In this document: positions 1 to 8,857 of the stretch, one piece after another | How positions within the stretch are numbered: the first letter of the stretch is position 1 | Layout: each line of letters begins with the position of its first letter | Source: Cytophagaceae bacterium | GTDB lineage: Bacteria > Bacteroidota > Bacteroidia > Cytophagales > Spirosomataceae | Length of the DNA: 64,000 nucleotides | Direction of reading: 5' to 3' | Assembly: GCA_947460975.1 (NCBI GenBank) | Contig: CANHGO010000001.1 | Location: 62,001 to 126,000, forward strand | Translations under genes and position numbers: made by a program | Notes under the pieces: model-generated | Seen by the model: only the letters and a program-made list of their open reading frames with translations | Databases searched by the model: none | Told to the model about the DNA's origin: nothing

Positions 1-2
1 CA

Positions 3-749
3 AGCTTATTGATAGGTGCAATTTTCTTCTCATTTCAAATTTATGGGGACTTTTCAGGGTATACAGACATCGCTTTGGGAACTGCAAGACTTTTTGGCAT
101 CGAATTATTTAACAACTTTTCATACCCCTATTTTTCAAAAAGTATTAATGAATTTTGGAAACGCTGGCATATATCTTTAACCTCTTGGTTTAGGGATTAC
201 ATCTATATTCCCATGGGAGGCAATCGCGTGAACCCAATCAGGAAAATTATAAATACCATTTTTGTATTTCTGATTAGTGGATTTTGGCACGGAGCCAATT
301 GGACTTACATCACCTGGGGTTTCTTGAATTCCATTTTCATCCTGCCAAAATCATTTTCAGAGAAAAGAGCATTAATTCCTACGTCTAAAATATTTAGGAC
401 ATTCTACAGTGGATTTCAAATACTAACAACCTTTTTAACCATTAGCATTTTGTGGGTTTTCTTTAGATCAAAAAGTGTTTATGATGCATGTCAATATTTA
501 AAGAGTTTAGTATTCAAATGGGATGGTATTCTCCCCGATTTCAGAGGACGAAAAAGTGCATTAGTTATATCCATCATCATTTTTGTTTTTATGATTCTTG
601 AATGGATTGGGAAAAGTTACAATTGCCCATTGGTATTTACGAATTCATTTAAAAACAAATGGCTTAAATGGGGATTTTATTATGCGATTATATTTAGCAT
701 ATTGTATTTCTATAGGGGAAACGATCAATTCATATATTTTCAATTTTAA
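3..749 (+). CDS. MBOAT family O-acyltransferase (AlgI-like), 5' partial
   Basis: This is the C-terminal part of a polytopic membrane O-acyltransferase that would transfer an acyl (often acetyl) group to an exported polysaccharide or other extracytoplasmic acceptor. The frame is open to the window edge, so the true start lies upstream; the TTG at 9 is not a credible start. Visible family marks are the segment WKRWHISLTSWFRDYIYIP and the invariant His in SGFWHGANW (about residue 96 of the visible part), surrounded by several hydrophobic membrane helices. The stop is 4 bases before the ATG of an SGNH-like partner, the usual arrangement in which a membrane acyl donor protein works with an exported transferase. 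The acceptor cannot be deduced from this fragment. Confidence 0.9.
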   Translation, partial: SLLIGAIFFSFQIYGDFSGYTDIALGTARLFGIELFNNFSYPYFSKSINEFWKRWHISLTSWFRDYIYIPMGGNRVNPIRKIINTIFVFLISGFWHGANWTYITWGFLNSIFILPKSFSEKRALIPTSKIFRTFYSGFQILTTFLTISILWVFFRSKSVYDACQYLKSLVFKWDGILPDFRGRKSALVISIIIFVFMILEWIGKSYNCPLVFTNSFKNKWLKWGFYYAIIFSILYFYRGNDQFIYFQF

Positions 750-753
750 ATAG

Positions 754-1578
754 ATGAAACATTTATCTCGTGATATTTTTAAGTTTTTGGTGATATTTAT
801 GATTTTATTTCATGTATATCCGGAATATAAATATTGGACAAATAAATACCAGGAAGAAGTAAATGGCGGCGAAGTATATCAAGTCATTAATGCGAGTAAA
901 AAGAAAGGCAAAAAGAAAAAGTTGATTTTAGGAGATAGTGTAACAAAGCAATTTTCAGAATCGGATATTGACACCAGTATTTATTTAAATTTAGCTTCAA
1001 ACCAAGCCATTTCGCTCGTTGGCCAGTTTTGTCTTTTATCCAATTATATCCAAACCAAAAATGAACTAGATACCCTTTATTTAGTTTATCATCCACTGAG
1101 CTTTTCAAATAACTTAGATAATTCATTCACTTTTCACTATTTCGAAAAGCCGTTTTATGGAAATGAATACATGAATTTATTTACGGAAGAAGTAAAAACT
1201 CAGATTGAGAAAATTCCATTCCATTATCTAGCAAAATACCACCCCGTATTAACAAGTAATTGGTCGCCTACTTTTTCAAATGAAGAACAAAATAAGCCCT
1301 TCATTTCAAATATTTCTAAGGTCTATTTGGAGAAAATTGAACTAATCTGTCGGGCAAATAATATTCACTTGATTATTGTTTCCCCTCCTGTGAATCAAAA
1401 ATTCAAAAAAGAATTTTCCGAAATCAAAAAATCAAATGAAAGTTTGCACTTAAAATCTTATTTTGAAAACTTGAAATATTATCCTGAATCTTATTTTTTC
1501 CCTGATCACATCCATTTAAATAAGATCGGTTTAACTAGCTTTTCGTTTCAAGAACTACTTACTAATTCAGCACCGTAA
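754..1578 (+). CDS. SGNH/GDSL-like exported protein, MBOAT partner
   Basis: A 274-residue protein with an N-terminal membrane anchor (about residues 9-23) followed by a basic Lys-rich stretch near 49-56. An SGNH-like nucleophile block LILGDS places Ser62 as the candidate catalytic serine, and PDHIH near the C terminus supplies Asp251 and His254, the expected Asp-x-x-His pair. It follows the MBOAT gene with 4 bases between them, so the two are probably translated together and act in the same O-acylation. Between the motifs the sequence is divergent and I do not recognise a named subfamily. Its last 17 bases overlap the end of the convergent cyclophilin gene. Function by family and context, substrate unknown. 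Confidence 0.7.
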   Translation: MKHLSRDIFKFLVIFMILFHVYPEYKYWTNKYQEEVNGGEVYQVINASKKKGKKKKLILGDSVTKQFSESDIDTSIYLNLASNQAISLVGQFCLLSNYIQTKNELDTLYLVYHPLSFSNNLDNSFTFHYFEKPFYGNEYMNLFTEEVKTQIEKIPFHYLAKYHPVLTSNWSPTFSNEEQNKPFISNISKVYLEKIELICRANNIHLIIVSPPVNQKFKKEFSEIKKSNESLHLKSYFENLKYYPESYFFPDHIHLNKIGLTSFSFQELLTNSAP

Positions 1579-2143
1579 TAGAGAATTTTACGGGCAATAC
1601 AGGTTTTTCATCATACGACTTTTCGGCTTTAATGGAATCCACTACAGCCATTCCCTTCGATACCTTTCCAAAAACTACATAATTTTTATAGAAGGGTGCT
1701 GCCTGCTCAGAATCTGTTACGATAAAAAATTCCGTAGGCGATGATGATTTCTCCGGATTTCCCTCATCATAACGCGCCATCGCAATAGTTCCTCTCACAG
1801 GTTTTAGCCCATCCACGTATTCAGCGGGTACTAAATAGCCCAATCGATCCATAAACTCTCCGCCCCCTTGAATACCGGAGTCATAAATATTGCGGTAAAA
1901 ATATCGATCATCAAAGTATCCCATTTTAACCAAGCGAATAAAATTAATTCGGTGCATGGGAGTCCTTGGGTCTAATTCAATTTCAAAATCTCCCAATCGA
2001 GTCGTGAATAGGATTTTCGACTCTTTGTTTTCCGCTGCAGCTCGATTTAATTGATCCGCAACATGAGCTGGATCTAATTTCCAATCGGGCTTGCAACTAC
2101 CCATGAAAATTGCCAATGCCATCAAACAATAAAATCGAATCAT
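1562..2143 (-). CDS. Cyclophilin-type peptidyl-prolyl isomerase lipoprotein
   Basis: A 193-residue secreted foldase that would catalyse cis-trans isomerisation of X-Pro bonds in the periplasm. The start at 2143 gives a short lipoprotein signal with lipobox MGSC; the longer reading frame to 2206 would run through the terminator of the neighbouring permease and is rejected. Cyclophilin signatures are the early strand TRLGDFEIELDP, the region YFYRN followed by IQGGGEF, and SPTEFFIV, which correspond to the usual FHR, QGGD and SQFFI blocks. The protein is single-domain. Its 3' end overlaps the convergent SGNH-like gene by 17 bases. It stands alone after the permease terminator. Confidence 0.88.
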   Translation of the reverse strand: MIRFYCLMALAIFMGSCKPDWKLDPAHVADQLNRAAAENKESKILFTTRLGDFEIELDPRTPMHRINFIRLVKMGYFDDRYFYRNIYDSGIQGGGEFMDRLGYLVPAEYVDGLKPVRGTIAMARYDEGNPEKSSSPTEFFIVTDSEQAAPFYKNYVVFGKVSKGMAVVDSIKAEKSYDEKPVLPVKFSITVLN

Positions 2144-2173
2144 CTTTTTAGACTTATTAATCGTTAGGAAAAT

Positions 2174-2201
2174 AAAAAAGGGAACCGAGGCTCCCTTTTT
2201 T
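2174..2201 (-). terminator. Rho-independent terminator of the MFS gene
   Basis: On the minus strand a G+C-rich hairpin with arms GGGAGCC and GGTTCCC (one mismatch/bulge) is flanked by an A-run on one side and TTTTTT on the other. It lies 20 bases past the stop of the MFS gene and before the cyclophilin ATG, which separates the two units. Confidence 0.75.
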
Positions 2202-2220
2202 ATCAAATTTAAAAACTTAA

Positions 2221-3429
2221 TTATGCATGATTCACTTTCTTTCCTAAGAAATATAAACCAATGAAAGCAACGATTAAGATCGCTGGGAAAATCAACATAT
2301 TAGATAATGTTGCTTGCCCTGCTGCCAAATCAGCTGCATCGCCAACTAAACCATTACTTAAGGCAACTGTTTTGTTTTTATCAATCCAGCCTCCGATGAT
2401 CGGTTGGAACATAGACGAAGAAAACATACCAATTCCACCTAAAATAGACAATCCTAATGCACCCGTTTGAGGCATTGTTTCGCCCACAAAACCAAGCATG
2501 TTTGGCCAGAAATAACAGATTCCTAACGCATAGAATACAGCAGCTACGTAAAGCATAGAACCGTCCATAGTACTCATCATGTAAATACCTATTACACCAA
2601 ATACGGCAGAACCTAATAAAACTCCAACGGTATTTAATTGCTTAATAATAGGTCCAGCAAAATAACGGCCAACCGCCATCAGACCTGTTACCAACGCTAA
2701 AATAAGCATAGGGCTAGCACCTGCTTTCGCCAAAATTGGGCCAACCCATTGCTGAGGACCGAATTCAGAAATTGCAGTTAAAGCCATACAAGCAGCCATA
2801 AATAAATACAATGGATTTAACATCGCTTTGAAATTATCTAATGTGCTATTCTCTGCAATACGAGGCTTAGGGAAAGTTTGACCAAAGAATAAATAAGCAT
2901 AAACAACAGTAGGGATAATAATTACCCATACTTGTGTTTGCCAAGCCATTCCTGAATCCGTCATAAATTTAGAAATCAAAGAACCGATTACAATTCCACC
3001 TGGGAACCACATGTGGAAACGATTCAATTTGCTATTGAAATCTAGTCCAGAATAAGAATCTGCAATCATAGGATTACAAGCAGCTTCCGTACATCCATTT
3101 CCTAATCCAATCAATAGAGTAGAAATCAATAAAGTGTTGTAATCAACTGCATAAATGGTCATCAAAATACCAATAGCGTGCGCAATTAAAGCAATTTGCA
3201 TGATCAATTTTGGACCAATGGCAGAGTAAAATACACCCCCTAAAATCATAGAAATTGGAAAACCTAGGAACCACATTTGATTGATGTGACCTAATTGCTC
3301 ATTAGATAAGCTTAATTCAGTTCCTAATTGGGGTAAAATACCTGCCCGAATACTAAATGAAAAGGCAGTCGTGATAAGTGCAAAGCAACTTGCCAAGAAT
3401 AGGCGATTTGCATTAATGGGTTGACTCAT
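2221..3429 (-). CDS. MFS transporter, probably sugar-type
   Basis: A 402-residue major facilitator with about twelve hydrophobic helices and no extra domain. The first half contains a loop GPKLIM after helix 2 and LLIGLGNGCTEAACNPMIAD in helix 4-5, similar to fucose/hexose-type permeases of Bacteroidota. The gene is transcribed away from the two Gfo/Idh/MocA oxidoreductases and TIM-barrel isomerase, with 216 bases between starts, so it probably imports the substrate that those enzymes process. The stop is followed by a clear terminator. Substrate specificity cannot be read from the sequence; the link to sugars or polyols is from context and family resemblance. Confidence 0.85.
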   Translation of the reverse strand: MSQPINANRLFLASCFALITTAFSFSIRAGILPQLGTELSLSNEQLGHINQMWFLGFPISMILGGVFYSAIGPKLIMQIALIAHAIGILMTIYAVDYNTLLISTLLIGLGNGCTEAACNPMIADSYSGLDFNSKLNRFHMWFPGGIVIGSLISKFMTDSGMAWQTQVWVIIIPTVVYAYLFFGQTFPKPRIAENSTLDNFKAMLNPLYLFMAACMALTAISEFGPQQWVGPILAKAGASPMLILALVTGLMAVGRYFAGPIIKQLNTVGVLLGSAVFGVIGIYMMSTMDGSMLYVAAVFYALGICYFWPNMLGFVGETMPQTGALGLSILGGIGMFSSSMFQPIIGGWIDKNKTVALSNGLVGDAADLAAGQATLSNMLIFPAILIVAFIGLYFLGKKVNHA

Positions 3430-3612
3430 AGTTGTTTGGATTTAGTTAAAGGTTTAAAAAATAGGTTTTCTTTAAAAAATTAAAAATGAAATAGAAAAAA
3501 TTATGTCAAAAAAACAAAAAGATTTTCATTTTTTATTAAAAAATTCTCATTTTTTTTATAAAATTCAGTAAATTCAAACTCTATTTATGGGCAATTTGAT
3601 GAAATTAAGCCC

Positions 3613-3620
3613 TATTTTTG
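3613..3620 (+). promoter_or_regulatory. Candidate Bacteroidota -7 box (TATTTTTG)
   Basis: TATTTTTG fits the TAnnTTTG -7 consensus of Bacteroidota housekeeping promoters and lies 25 bases before the ATG of the first oxidoreductase. The expected upstream TTG element is not at ideal spacing. The rest of the 3430-3645 divergent region is strongly A+T-rich with a near-repeated TCATTTTTT stretch. Confidence 0.45.
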
Positions 3621-3645
3621 TGTAATTATAAATCTATTAATCATT

Positions 3646-4842
3646 ATGATACAAGGTGGTACTTCTACGCAGGCAAAAAGCCGACAAGGTAGAAAAATTA
3701 AGATGGGGATGATCGGTGGAAGTTTAGAGGCATTTATAGGTGCAGTTCACCGTCGGGGTGCTCAATTAGACGGCGAAATCGAACTAGTTTGTGGAGCATT
3801 CAGTTCAAGTGCACAAAAATCAAAAGAAACAGGTGAAGCGTTATATTTAGATCCAGCTCGCGTTTATGCAAGCTATGAAGACATGATTTTAAAAGAAAAG
3901 GAGCTGCCGGAAGGGGAGCGAATGGACTTTGTCACCATTGTTACTCCCAATCACTTGCATTTTCCTGCTGCCAAAATGGCTTTGGAAAATGGGTTTCATG
4001 TCGTTTCTGACAAACCAGCTACCTTAAACTTACCTGAAGCGAAAGAATTAAAAAAAATAATCGATAAATCAGGTTTGATTTATGCCTTAACGCATAACTA
4101 TACGGCCTATCCGATGATCAAAGAGGCTAAGGCGCTTGTGGACGCAGGCGAATTAGGTGAAATCAGAAAGGTCATTGTTGAATATCCGCAAGGGTGGCTC
4201 ATTGATTTAGTCGAAGCCACGGGTCAAAAACAAGCGACCTGGAGAACTGACCCTGAGCGATGTGGGGCGGCAGGTGCGATTGGTGACATCGGGACACATG
4301 CTGAAAACTTAGTTGAATATATCACAGGTTTAGAAATAGACGAGCTATGCGCCGATCTAACTATTTTTGTCGAAGGACGTAAATTAGATGATGATGGAAA
4401 TATTTTAATTCATTATAGCAATGGTGCTCGGGGTGTTTTACATTGTTCTCAAATTTGTAATGGGGAAGAAAATGATTTAAATATCCGTATTTACGGAAGT
4501 AAAGCGGGTCTGGTATGGCATCAAATGGATCCTAACACGATGATTTTGAAATCTAGAGATGGGGGCAGCCGAAATATACGTACGGCGGTGGGCCAATTAA
4601 GTGATGCGGCGAATGCGCATTGCCGCCAACCCGCTGGTCATCCAGAAGGATATGTCGAGACATTTGCGAATATTTACCGAAATTTTGCTTTTGCCTTGCG
4701 AGCAAGATGGGAAGGAAAACCGCAAAACCCTTTATACGATTTCCCTGGAATCAATGAAGGAATAAAAGGAATGGCGTTCATTTCCAATGTGGTTAAATCA
4801 GCACAAGACAATAAAAATAAGTGGGTTAAATTCGAAATTTAA
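3646..4842 (+). CDS. Gfo/Idh/MocA family oxidoreductase
   Basis: A 398-residue NAD(P)-dependent dehydrogenase. The Rossmann entry MGMIGGSLEAFIG (about 20-32) is a loose form of GxGxxG. The usual EKP loop reads DKP (Asp122-Lys123-Pro124), keeping the catalytic Lys. A later block GDIGTHAENLVEYITG supplies the Asp and His typical of the second active-site strand. It is longer than most family members because of an N-terminal lead of about 18 residues. It is followed by another member of the family after 15 bases and then by a TIM-barrel isomerase, a grouping common in polyol, inositol or 3-keto-sugar breakdown. The specific sugar is not evident. Confidence 0.88.
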   Translation: MIQGGTSTQAKSRQGRKIKMGMIGGSLEAFIGAVHRRGAQLDGEIELVCGAFSSSAQKSKETGEALYLDPARVYASYEDMILKEKELPEGERMDFVTIVTPNHLHFPAAKMALENGFHVVSDKPATLNLPEAKELKKIIDKSGLIYALTHNYTAYPMIKEAKALVDAGELGEIRKVIVEYPQGWLIDLVEATGQKQATWRTDPERCGAAGAIGDIGTHAENLVEYITGLEIDELCADLTIFVEGRKLDDDGNILIHYSNGARGVLHCSQICNGEENDLNIRIYGSKAGLVWHQMDPNTMILKSRDGGSRNIRTAVGQLSDAANAHCRQPAGHPEGYVETFANIYRNFAFALRARWEGKPQNPLYDFPGINEGIKGMAFISNVVKSAQDNKNKWVKFEI

Positions 4843-4857
4843 TTAATAAAATCAATC

Positions 4858-6003
4858 ATGAATAAAATTAAAATTGGCATCGTAGGTACAGGATTTATAG
4901 GACCCGCGCATATTGAAGCATTAAGACGTTTACCCAATGTAGAAGTGGCCGCTTTATGTGAAGTGACTATTGAATTAGCTGAGGCTAAGGCAAAACAATT
5001 GGGAATATCGCGTTGGTATACATTTGAAGATTTATTGAAGCAAGACGACATACAAAGCGTACATATTTGCACACCCAATTTCCTACATTATTCGCAATCA
5101 AAAGCGGCTTTATTAGCAGGCAAACACGTGATTTGTGAAAAGCCTTTAGCCAAAGATTTGCACGAAGCTGAGGAATTAGTCGCTATTGCTGCCAAATCAG
5201 GTTTAGTCAATGCCGTTCATTTCAATTTACGCTATTATCCTTTGGTACGCCAAATGAAAACTATGCGTGAAAAAGGAGATTTAGGCGAAGTTTATTCGAT
5301 TATAGGTTCTTACCTACAAGATTGGTTATTCTATGCGACGGATTATAATTGGCGTTTAGAGCCTGATAAGTCGGGGGATTCTCGGGCCATTGCCGACATT
5401 GGATCGCATTTATTAGATGTCATTGAATACATCACAGGTTTAAAAACGGTAGAGGTTATGGCTGATTTTAATACAGTCCATAAATTCAGAAAGAAGCCAT
5501 TGAAGCCAGTGGAAACGTATTCGGGCAAAATGTTACAACCTGAAGACTATGCGGATGTGCCGATCAACACAGAAGATCATGCCAATGTATTGTTGCGTTT
5601 CGATAATGGAAACAGGGGTTCCGTGACCGTTTCTCAAGTTTCAGCTGGACGTAAAAACCAATTGAAATTAGAAATTTCAGGTTCCAATAAAACCTTTGCA
5701 TTCAATTCAGAGTCACCCAATGAAATGTGGATTGGTAACCGCGACCAAGCAAACCAAGTGTTAATGCGCGACCCTTCGCTGGCCTACCCAGAGGCAACTG
5801 CCTTAATGACATTCCCAGGAGGACATAATGAAGGATTTTCAGATACGTCCAAGCAATTATTCAAAGAAGTATACGCGGCCATCGAAGAGGGCAAGCAACC
5901 GAAAAATCCGAAATTCCCGACTTTTGCGGACGGATACCGAGAATTATTAATTTGTGAAAGAATTTTAGATAGTACACGCAAGCAAGCTTGGGTGAAAATA
6001 TAA
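4858..6003 (+). CDS. Gfo/Idh/MocA family oxidoreductase
   Basis: A 381-residue dehydrogenase with a textbook nucleotide-binding start (IGIVGTGFIG), the canonical EKP at Glu94-Lys95-Pro96, and ADIGSHLLDVIEYITG carrying the catalytic Asp/His. It lies between the first oxidoreductase (15 bases upstream) and the isomerase (11 bases downstream). The two oxidoreductases share the same layout and the phrase EYITGL, but differ in the cofactor loop and EKP position, so they are probably sequential or complementary enzymes rather than a recent copy. Oxidation and re-reduction at a sugar carbon, as in 3-keto-glycoside routes, would suit a pair of this kind; that is inference. Confidence 0.9.
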   Translation: MNKIKIGIVGTGFIGPAHIEALRRLPNVEVAALCEVTIELAEAKAKQLGISRWYTFEDLLKQDDIQSVHICTPNFLHYSQSKAALLAGKHVICEKPLAKDLHEAEELVAIAAKSGLVNAVHFNLRYYPLVRQMKTMREKGDLGEVYSIIGSYLQDWLFYATDYNWRLEPDKSGDSRAIADIGSHLLDVIEYITGLKTVEVMADFNTVHKFRKKPLKPVETYSGKMLQPEDYADVPINTEDHANVLLRFDNGNRGSVTVSQVSAGRKNQLKLEISGSNKTFAFNSESPNEMWIGNRDQANQVLMRDPSLAYPEATALMTFPGGHNEGFSDTSKQLFKEVYAAIEEGKQPKNPKFPTFADGYRELLICERILDSTRKQAWVKI

Positions 6004-6014
6004 ACCTTATTATT

Positions 6015-7067
6015 ATGCAAACGATTAAAGGACCAGCTATTTTTCTGGCACAATTCATGGGGGATGAAGCCCCGTTTAATTCATTAGATGGTATAACCAC
6101 ATGGGCGGCATCACTGGGATACAAAGGAGTTCAAATTCCTTCTTGGGATGGTCGCTGCATAGATTTGCAAAAAGCTGCTGAATCCAAAACTTATTGTGAT
6201 GAGTTGAAAGGAATGTTAGCCGCAAAAGGCTTACAAATAACGGAGCTTTCTTCCCATTTGCAAGGTCAATTAGTTGCCGTAAATCCAGCATATGACTTAG
6301 GATTTGACTCCTTTGCACCAGATTCAGTTAAGGGAAATCCTAAGGCTAGAACAGAATGGGCGATCCAGCAATTAAAATATGCGGCACAAGCTTCTAAAAA
6401 CCTAGGATTAACTGCGCATGCAACATTCTCAGGTTCATTAATGTGGCACACCGTTTATCCTTGGCCTCAAAGACCGGCTGGTTTAGTTGAGCAAGGATTT
6501 AAAGAATTAGGGCGCCGCTGGTTACCGATCTTAAACGCATTCGATGAAGCGGGTGTAGACCTTTGCTACGAAATTCATCCAGGTGAAGATTTGCATGATG
6601 GAATAACGTTTGAGATGTTTTTAGATGAAGTGAAAGGACATAAGCGTGCTAATTTATTGTATGACCCTTCCCATTTTGTTTTGCAAGCATTAGACTACAA
6701 ACAATACATTGATTTTTACCACGAACGCATCAAGATGTTACACGTAAAAGATGCTGAGTTTAACCCAACGGGCAAACAAGGTGTTTATGGTGGGTTCCAA
6801 TCTTGGATCAATCGAGCAGGTAGATTCCGTTCATTAGGAGATGGCCAAGTGGATTTCAAGAGCATCTTCTCTAAACTTACTCAATACGGGTATGATGGTT
6901 GGGCTGTTTTAGAATGGGAATGCTGCATCAAAGACCCTGTTCAAGGAGCTACAGAAGGAGCGCCATTTATTGCAAGTCACATCATCAAAGCGACCGAAAA
7001 GGTATTTGACGATTTTGCAGGAACAGGTGCAGATGAGGAATTTAACAAGAAGATTTTAGGACTTTAA
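6015..7067 (+). CDS. Sugar phosphate isomerase/epimerase family (TIM barrel)
   Basis: A 350-residue AP-endonuclease-2/xylose-isomerase-type barrel. The ATG at 6015 is chosen; a TTG at 5988 inside the previous gene would only add nine residues. Metal-site residues of the family are visible in order: CYEIHPGE, YDPSHF, MLHVKD and VLEWE, giving the expected Glu, Asp/His, His and Glu. No signal peptide is present, so it works in the cytoplasm. As third gene of the run it likely isomerises or opens the keto-sugar or polyol intermediate made by the two dehydrogenases. A strong terminator follows 18 bases after the stop. Confidence 0.85.
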   Translation: MQTIKGPAIFLAQFMGDEAPFNSLDGITTWAASLGYKGVQIPSWDGRCIDLQKAAESKTYCDELKGMLAAKGLQITELSSHLQGQLVAVNPAYDLGFDSFAPDSVKGNPKARTEWAIQQLKYAAQASKNLGLTAHATFSGSLMWHTVYPWPQRPAGLVEQGFKELGRRWLPILNAFDEAGVDLCYEIHPGEDLHDGITFEMFLDEVKGHKRANLLYDPSHFVLQALDYKQYIDFYHERIKMLHVKDAEFNPTGKQGVYGGFQSWINRAGRFRSLGDGQVDFKSIFSKLTQYGYDGWAVLEWECCIKDPVQGATEGAPFIASHIIKATEKVFDDFAGTGADEEFNKKILGL

Positions 7068-7085
7068 TTCCCGAGATTTTTAAAA

Positions 7086-7135
7086 ATAAAAACGCTAACA
7101 TTTTGAGATTCTCAAATTTGTTAGCGTTTTTTTTA
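7086..7135. terminator. Strong bidirectional terminator
   Basis: A long near-perfect hairpin has outer arms AAAAACGCTAACA and TGTTAGCGTTTTT and inner arms TTTGAGA and TCTCAAA. It has an A-run on one side and eight T on the other, so it can end both the isomerase operon (plus strand) and the gyrB-to-barrel run (minus strand). Confidence 0.9.
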
Positions 7136-7149
7136 TTGAGATATAGCGT

Positions 7150-8256
7150 CTAAAAACGATGACTGACCGTCGCTGAAATAAAGTAATCAGCAAAAGCAGC
7201 ATCTCCATGTCTCAAGCTAGTAGGATCCTTTATATCGTAGGCGCTTTTAATTCGATTTCGAACAAGGGCCAAAGGCATGGTTAAAGAAAACATATTTTTC
7301 GACTTGGAATAAGAAATTCCAGGCTCAATAGAAATGATATACCCTGGACGTCTAAATCCATCGCTTCCCCCTACTAAATCATATGAAGGTATTCCCTCAA
7401 TTCTAGTACCTAACATGACTTGAAAGCCTTTTGAAGGGATTAAATCGTATGCCACTCCCACTCGAGCAGCAAACTGATCTGCCACCGAATGGTAGCGAAT
7501 CATCAAATCAGTAATTTTTCTATCAGAGGCAAACTGTTCCGTTTCATTCACATTTTGTGGACTTAAGAGATAAAAACCATTGTAATACAATAGTGATTTT
7601 GTACCCAATACCTTATATCCTTGTACCTCAAAATTATATCCGATCGCACCATCACCTAATTGAATGGATTGGTCAACTGGTTTTTCCAAGGTATAATCTG
7701 ATCCATCTGCTTTACGGCGATGCACCACATCTTTTACATTGGAATTTCCCGTAGGTAATTTAATTCCTAAGCCCAACATAACATTCGCTTTAGGGTGCTT
7801 TAATGGATCTAAAATCCAGTAATTTGCTGTAAATCGAGCATCGCCCAATCCGACGGATTTTGTTTCAAATCGATTTCTTCCCGGATTTCCCGCTACAGCG
7901 TTCCCATAATGCTCATACATCGAGGAGCGATCATTGTATGTAAAAGGTATATTGGCACTCACCGATAAACGATCAGTCACCGAATAACTAATCCCCAAAT
8001 CAGCACTATGTGTATTATTGATGACGTTTGTCCCCTCCGTTTCCCTTTGTGCCTGATATTCTGTACCTACAAAATGCTTGTAAGAATGAAGACTGCGCAT
8101 GCCTAGGGCAACTTGCCATTGACCTGGCTGCATTAACGTATTTGAATTAGGTCCTGATCCTACGGCGCAACTCATGTGACGAACCGCAATACAACCCTGA
8201 GCCTTAACGAGCGAAGGCATTAGACCTATTAAAAATAATATAAATAACTTTTTCAT
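7150..8256 (-). CDS. Outer-membrane beta-barrel protein with Cys/His/Met-bearing N terminus
   Basis: A 368-residue exported protein with signal MKKLFILFLIGLMPSLVKA followed directly by QGCIAVRHMSCAVG, a mature N terminus with two Cys, a His and a Met. The rest alternates polar and hydrophobic residues as in a transmembrane barrel and ends in Phe (SATVSHRF), the usual outer-membrane assembly signal. Blocks such as LGLGIKLPTGNS and LGDGAIGYN resemble the porin/transporter family annotated as MetA-like. It follows a small membrane protein by 75 bases and is the last gene before a strong terminator. I do not recognise a function; the N-terminal ligands suggest metal or redox chemistry, which is inference. 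Confidence 0.7.
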   Translation of the reverse strand: MKKLFILFLIGLMPSLVKAQGCIAVRHMSCAVGSGPNSNTLMQPGQWQVALGMRSLHSYKHFVGTEYQAQRETEGTNVINNTHSADLGISYSVTDRLSVSANIPFTYNDRSSMYEHYGNAVAGNPGRNRFETKSVGLGDARFTANYWILDPLKHPKANVMLGLGIKLPTGNSNVKDVVHRRKADGSDYTLEKPVDQSIQLGDGAIGYNFEVQGYKVLGTKSLLYYNGFYLLSPQNVNETEQFASDRKITDLMIRYHSVADQFAARVGVAYDLIPSKGFQVMLGTRIEGIPSYDLVGGSDGFRRPGYIISIEPGISYSKSKNMFSLTMPLALVRNRIKSAYDIKDPTSLRHGDAAFADYFISATVSHRF

Positions 8257-8331
8257 TTTGCTTAATATTTTAAATACGAGTGTTAGTTAAGAATATAGAA
8301 TCCTAAACTTTAAAAAAATGTATCAAAAAAA

Positions 8332-8832
8332 TTATGCTTTCCTAGGAGGCGAATACACATCTGACTGAAAATTTATAGTTGATAAAGTAAGATGTTGATT
8401 TATTAATCTTTTTAATGGCCATTCAACGATATAAAAGACCCAAGATTCTGCCAACTCACAATATTCTGAAATAAGCGTAACGATTAACTTCTTATTTGCA
8501 GGTCCTGATGAGTTTTCATCTCCTAAATACTCGTTCACCTGTTCCGCTAATTGCAAAAATCGATCTCTAGCATAAGGATCAGCGTCCATATTGGTCTGCA
8601 CATCTACTTCATTACTTATTTTATGATCTGAATTAGGAAAATCTTGGTTCCCAACAATTACCCTTTCAGGTGTTTGCCAATCATTTTGATAAGGCATAGC
8701 AATATTCACGTAAACTTCAGTATTATCACGATTCAAAGTTGAATGACGCTCTATTACAAAATATCGCAAAGCAAATCCCCCGGCTTGAAAGAGTAAAATC
8801 AACATGGAGAATATAGCAACTATTTTTTTCAT
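8332..8832 (-). CDS. Small exported/membrane protein with C-terminal Pro-Pro tail, function unknown
   Basis: A 166-residue protein with a hydrophobic N-terminal segment (about residues 4-25) and then a polar, acidic domain rich in Asn, Asp and Gln. It ends in YSPPRKA (Pro162-Pro163). No catalytic motif is seen and I do not recognise the family. It sits 25 bases after dnaG and 75 bases before the outer-membrane barrel. A second small protein in this window, at 25026-25433, likewise has a hydrophobic start and an aromatic-x-Pro-Pro end and lies just before an outer-membrane receptor gene; the parallel suggests that such proteins assist a barrel partner. Confidence 0.65.
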   Translation of the reverse strand: MKKIVAIFSMLILLFQAGGFALRYFVIERHSTLNRDNTEVYVNIAMPYQNDWQTPERVIVGNQDFPNSDHKISNEVDVQTNMDADPYARDRFLQLAEQVNEYLGDENSSGPANKKLIVTLISEYCELAESWVFYIVEWPLKRLINQHLTLSTINFQSDVYSPPRKA

Positions 8833-8857
8833 AGATTAACAATCGAGCAAAATTAGC

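Noticed and set aside
2144-2206. N-terminal extension of the cyclophilin frame
   Set aside because: It runs through the terminator of the permease gene and would hide a good lipoprotein signal starting at 2143.
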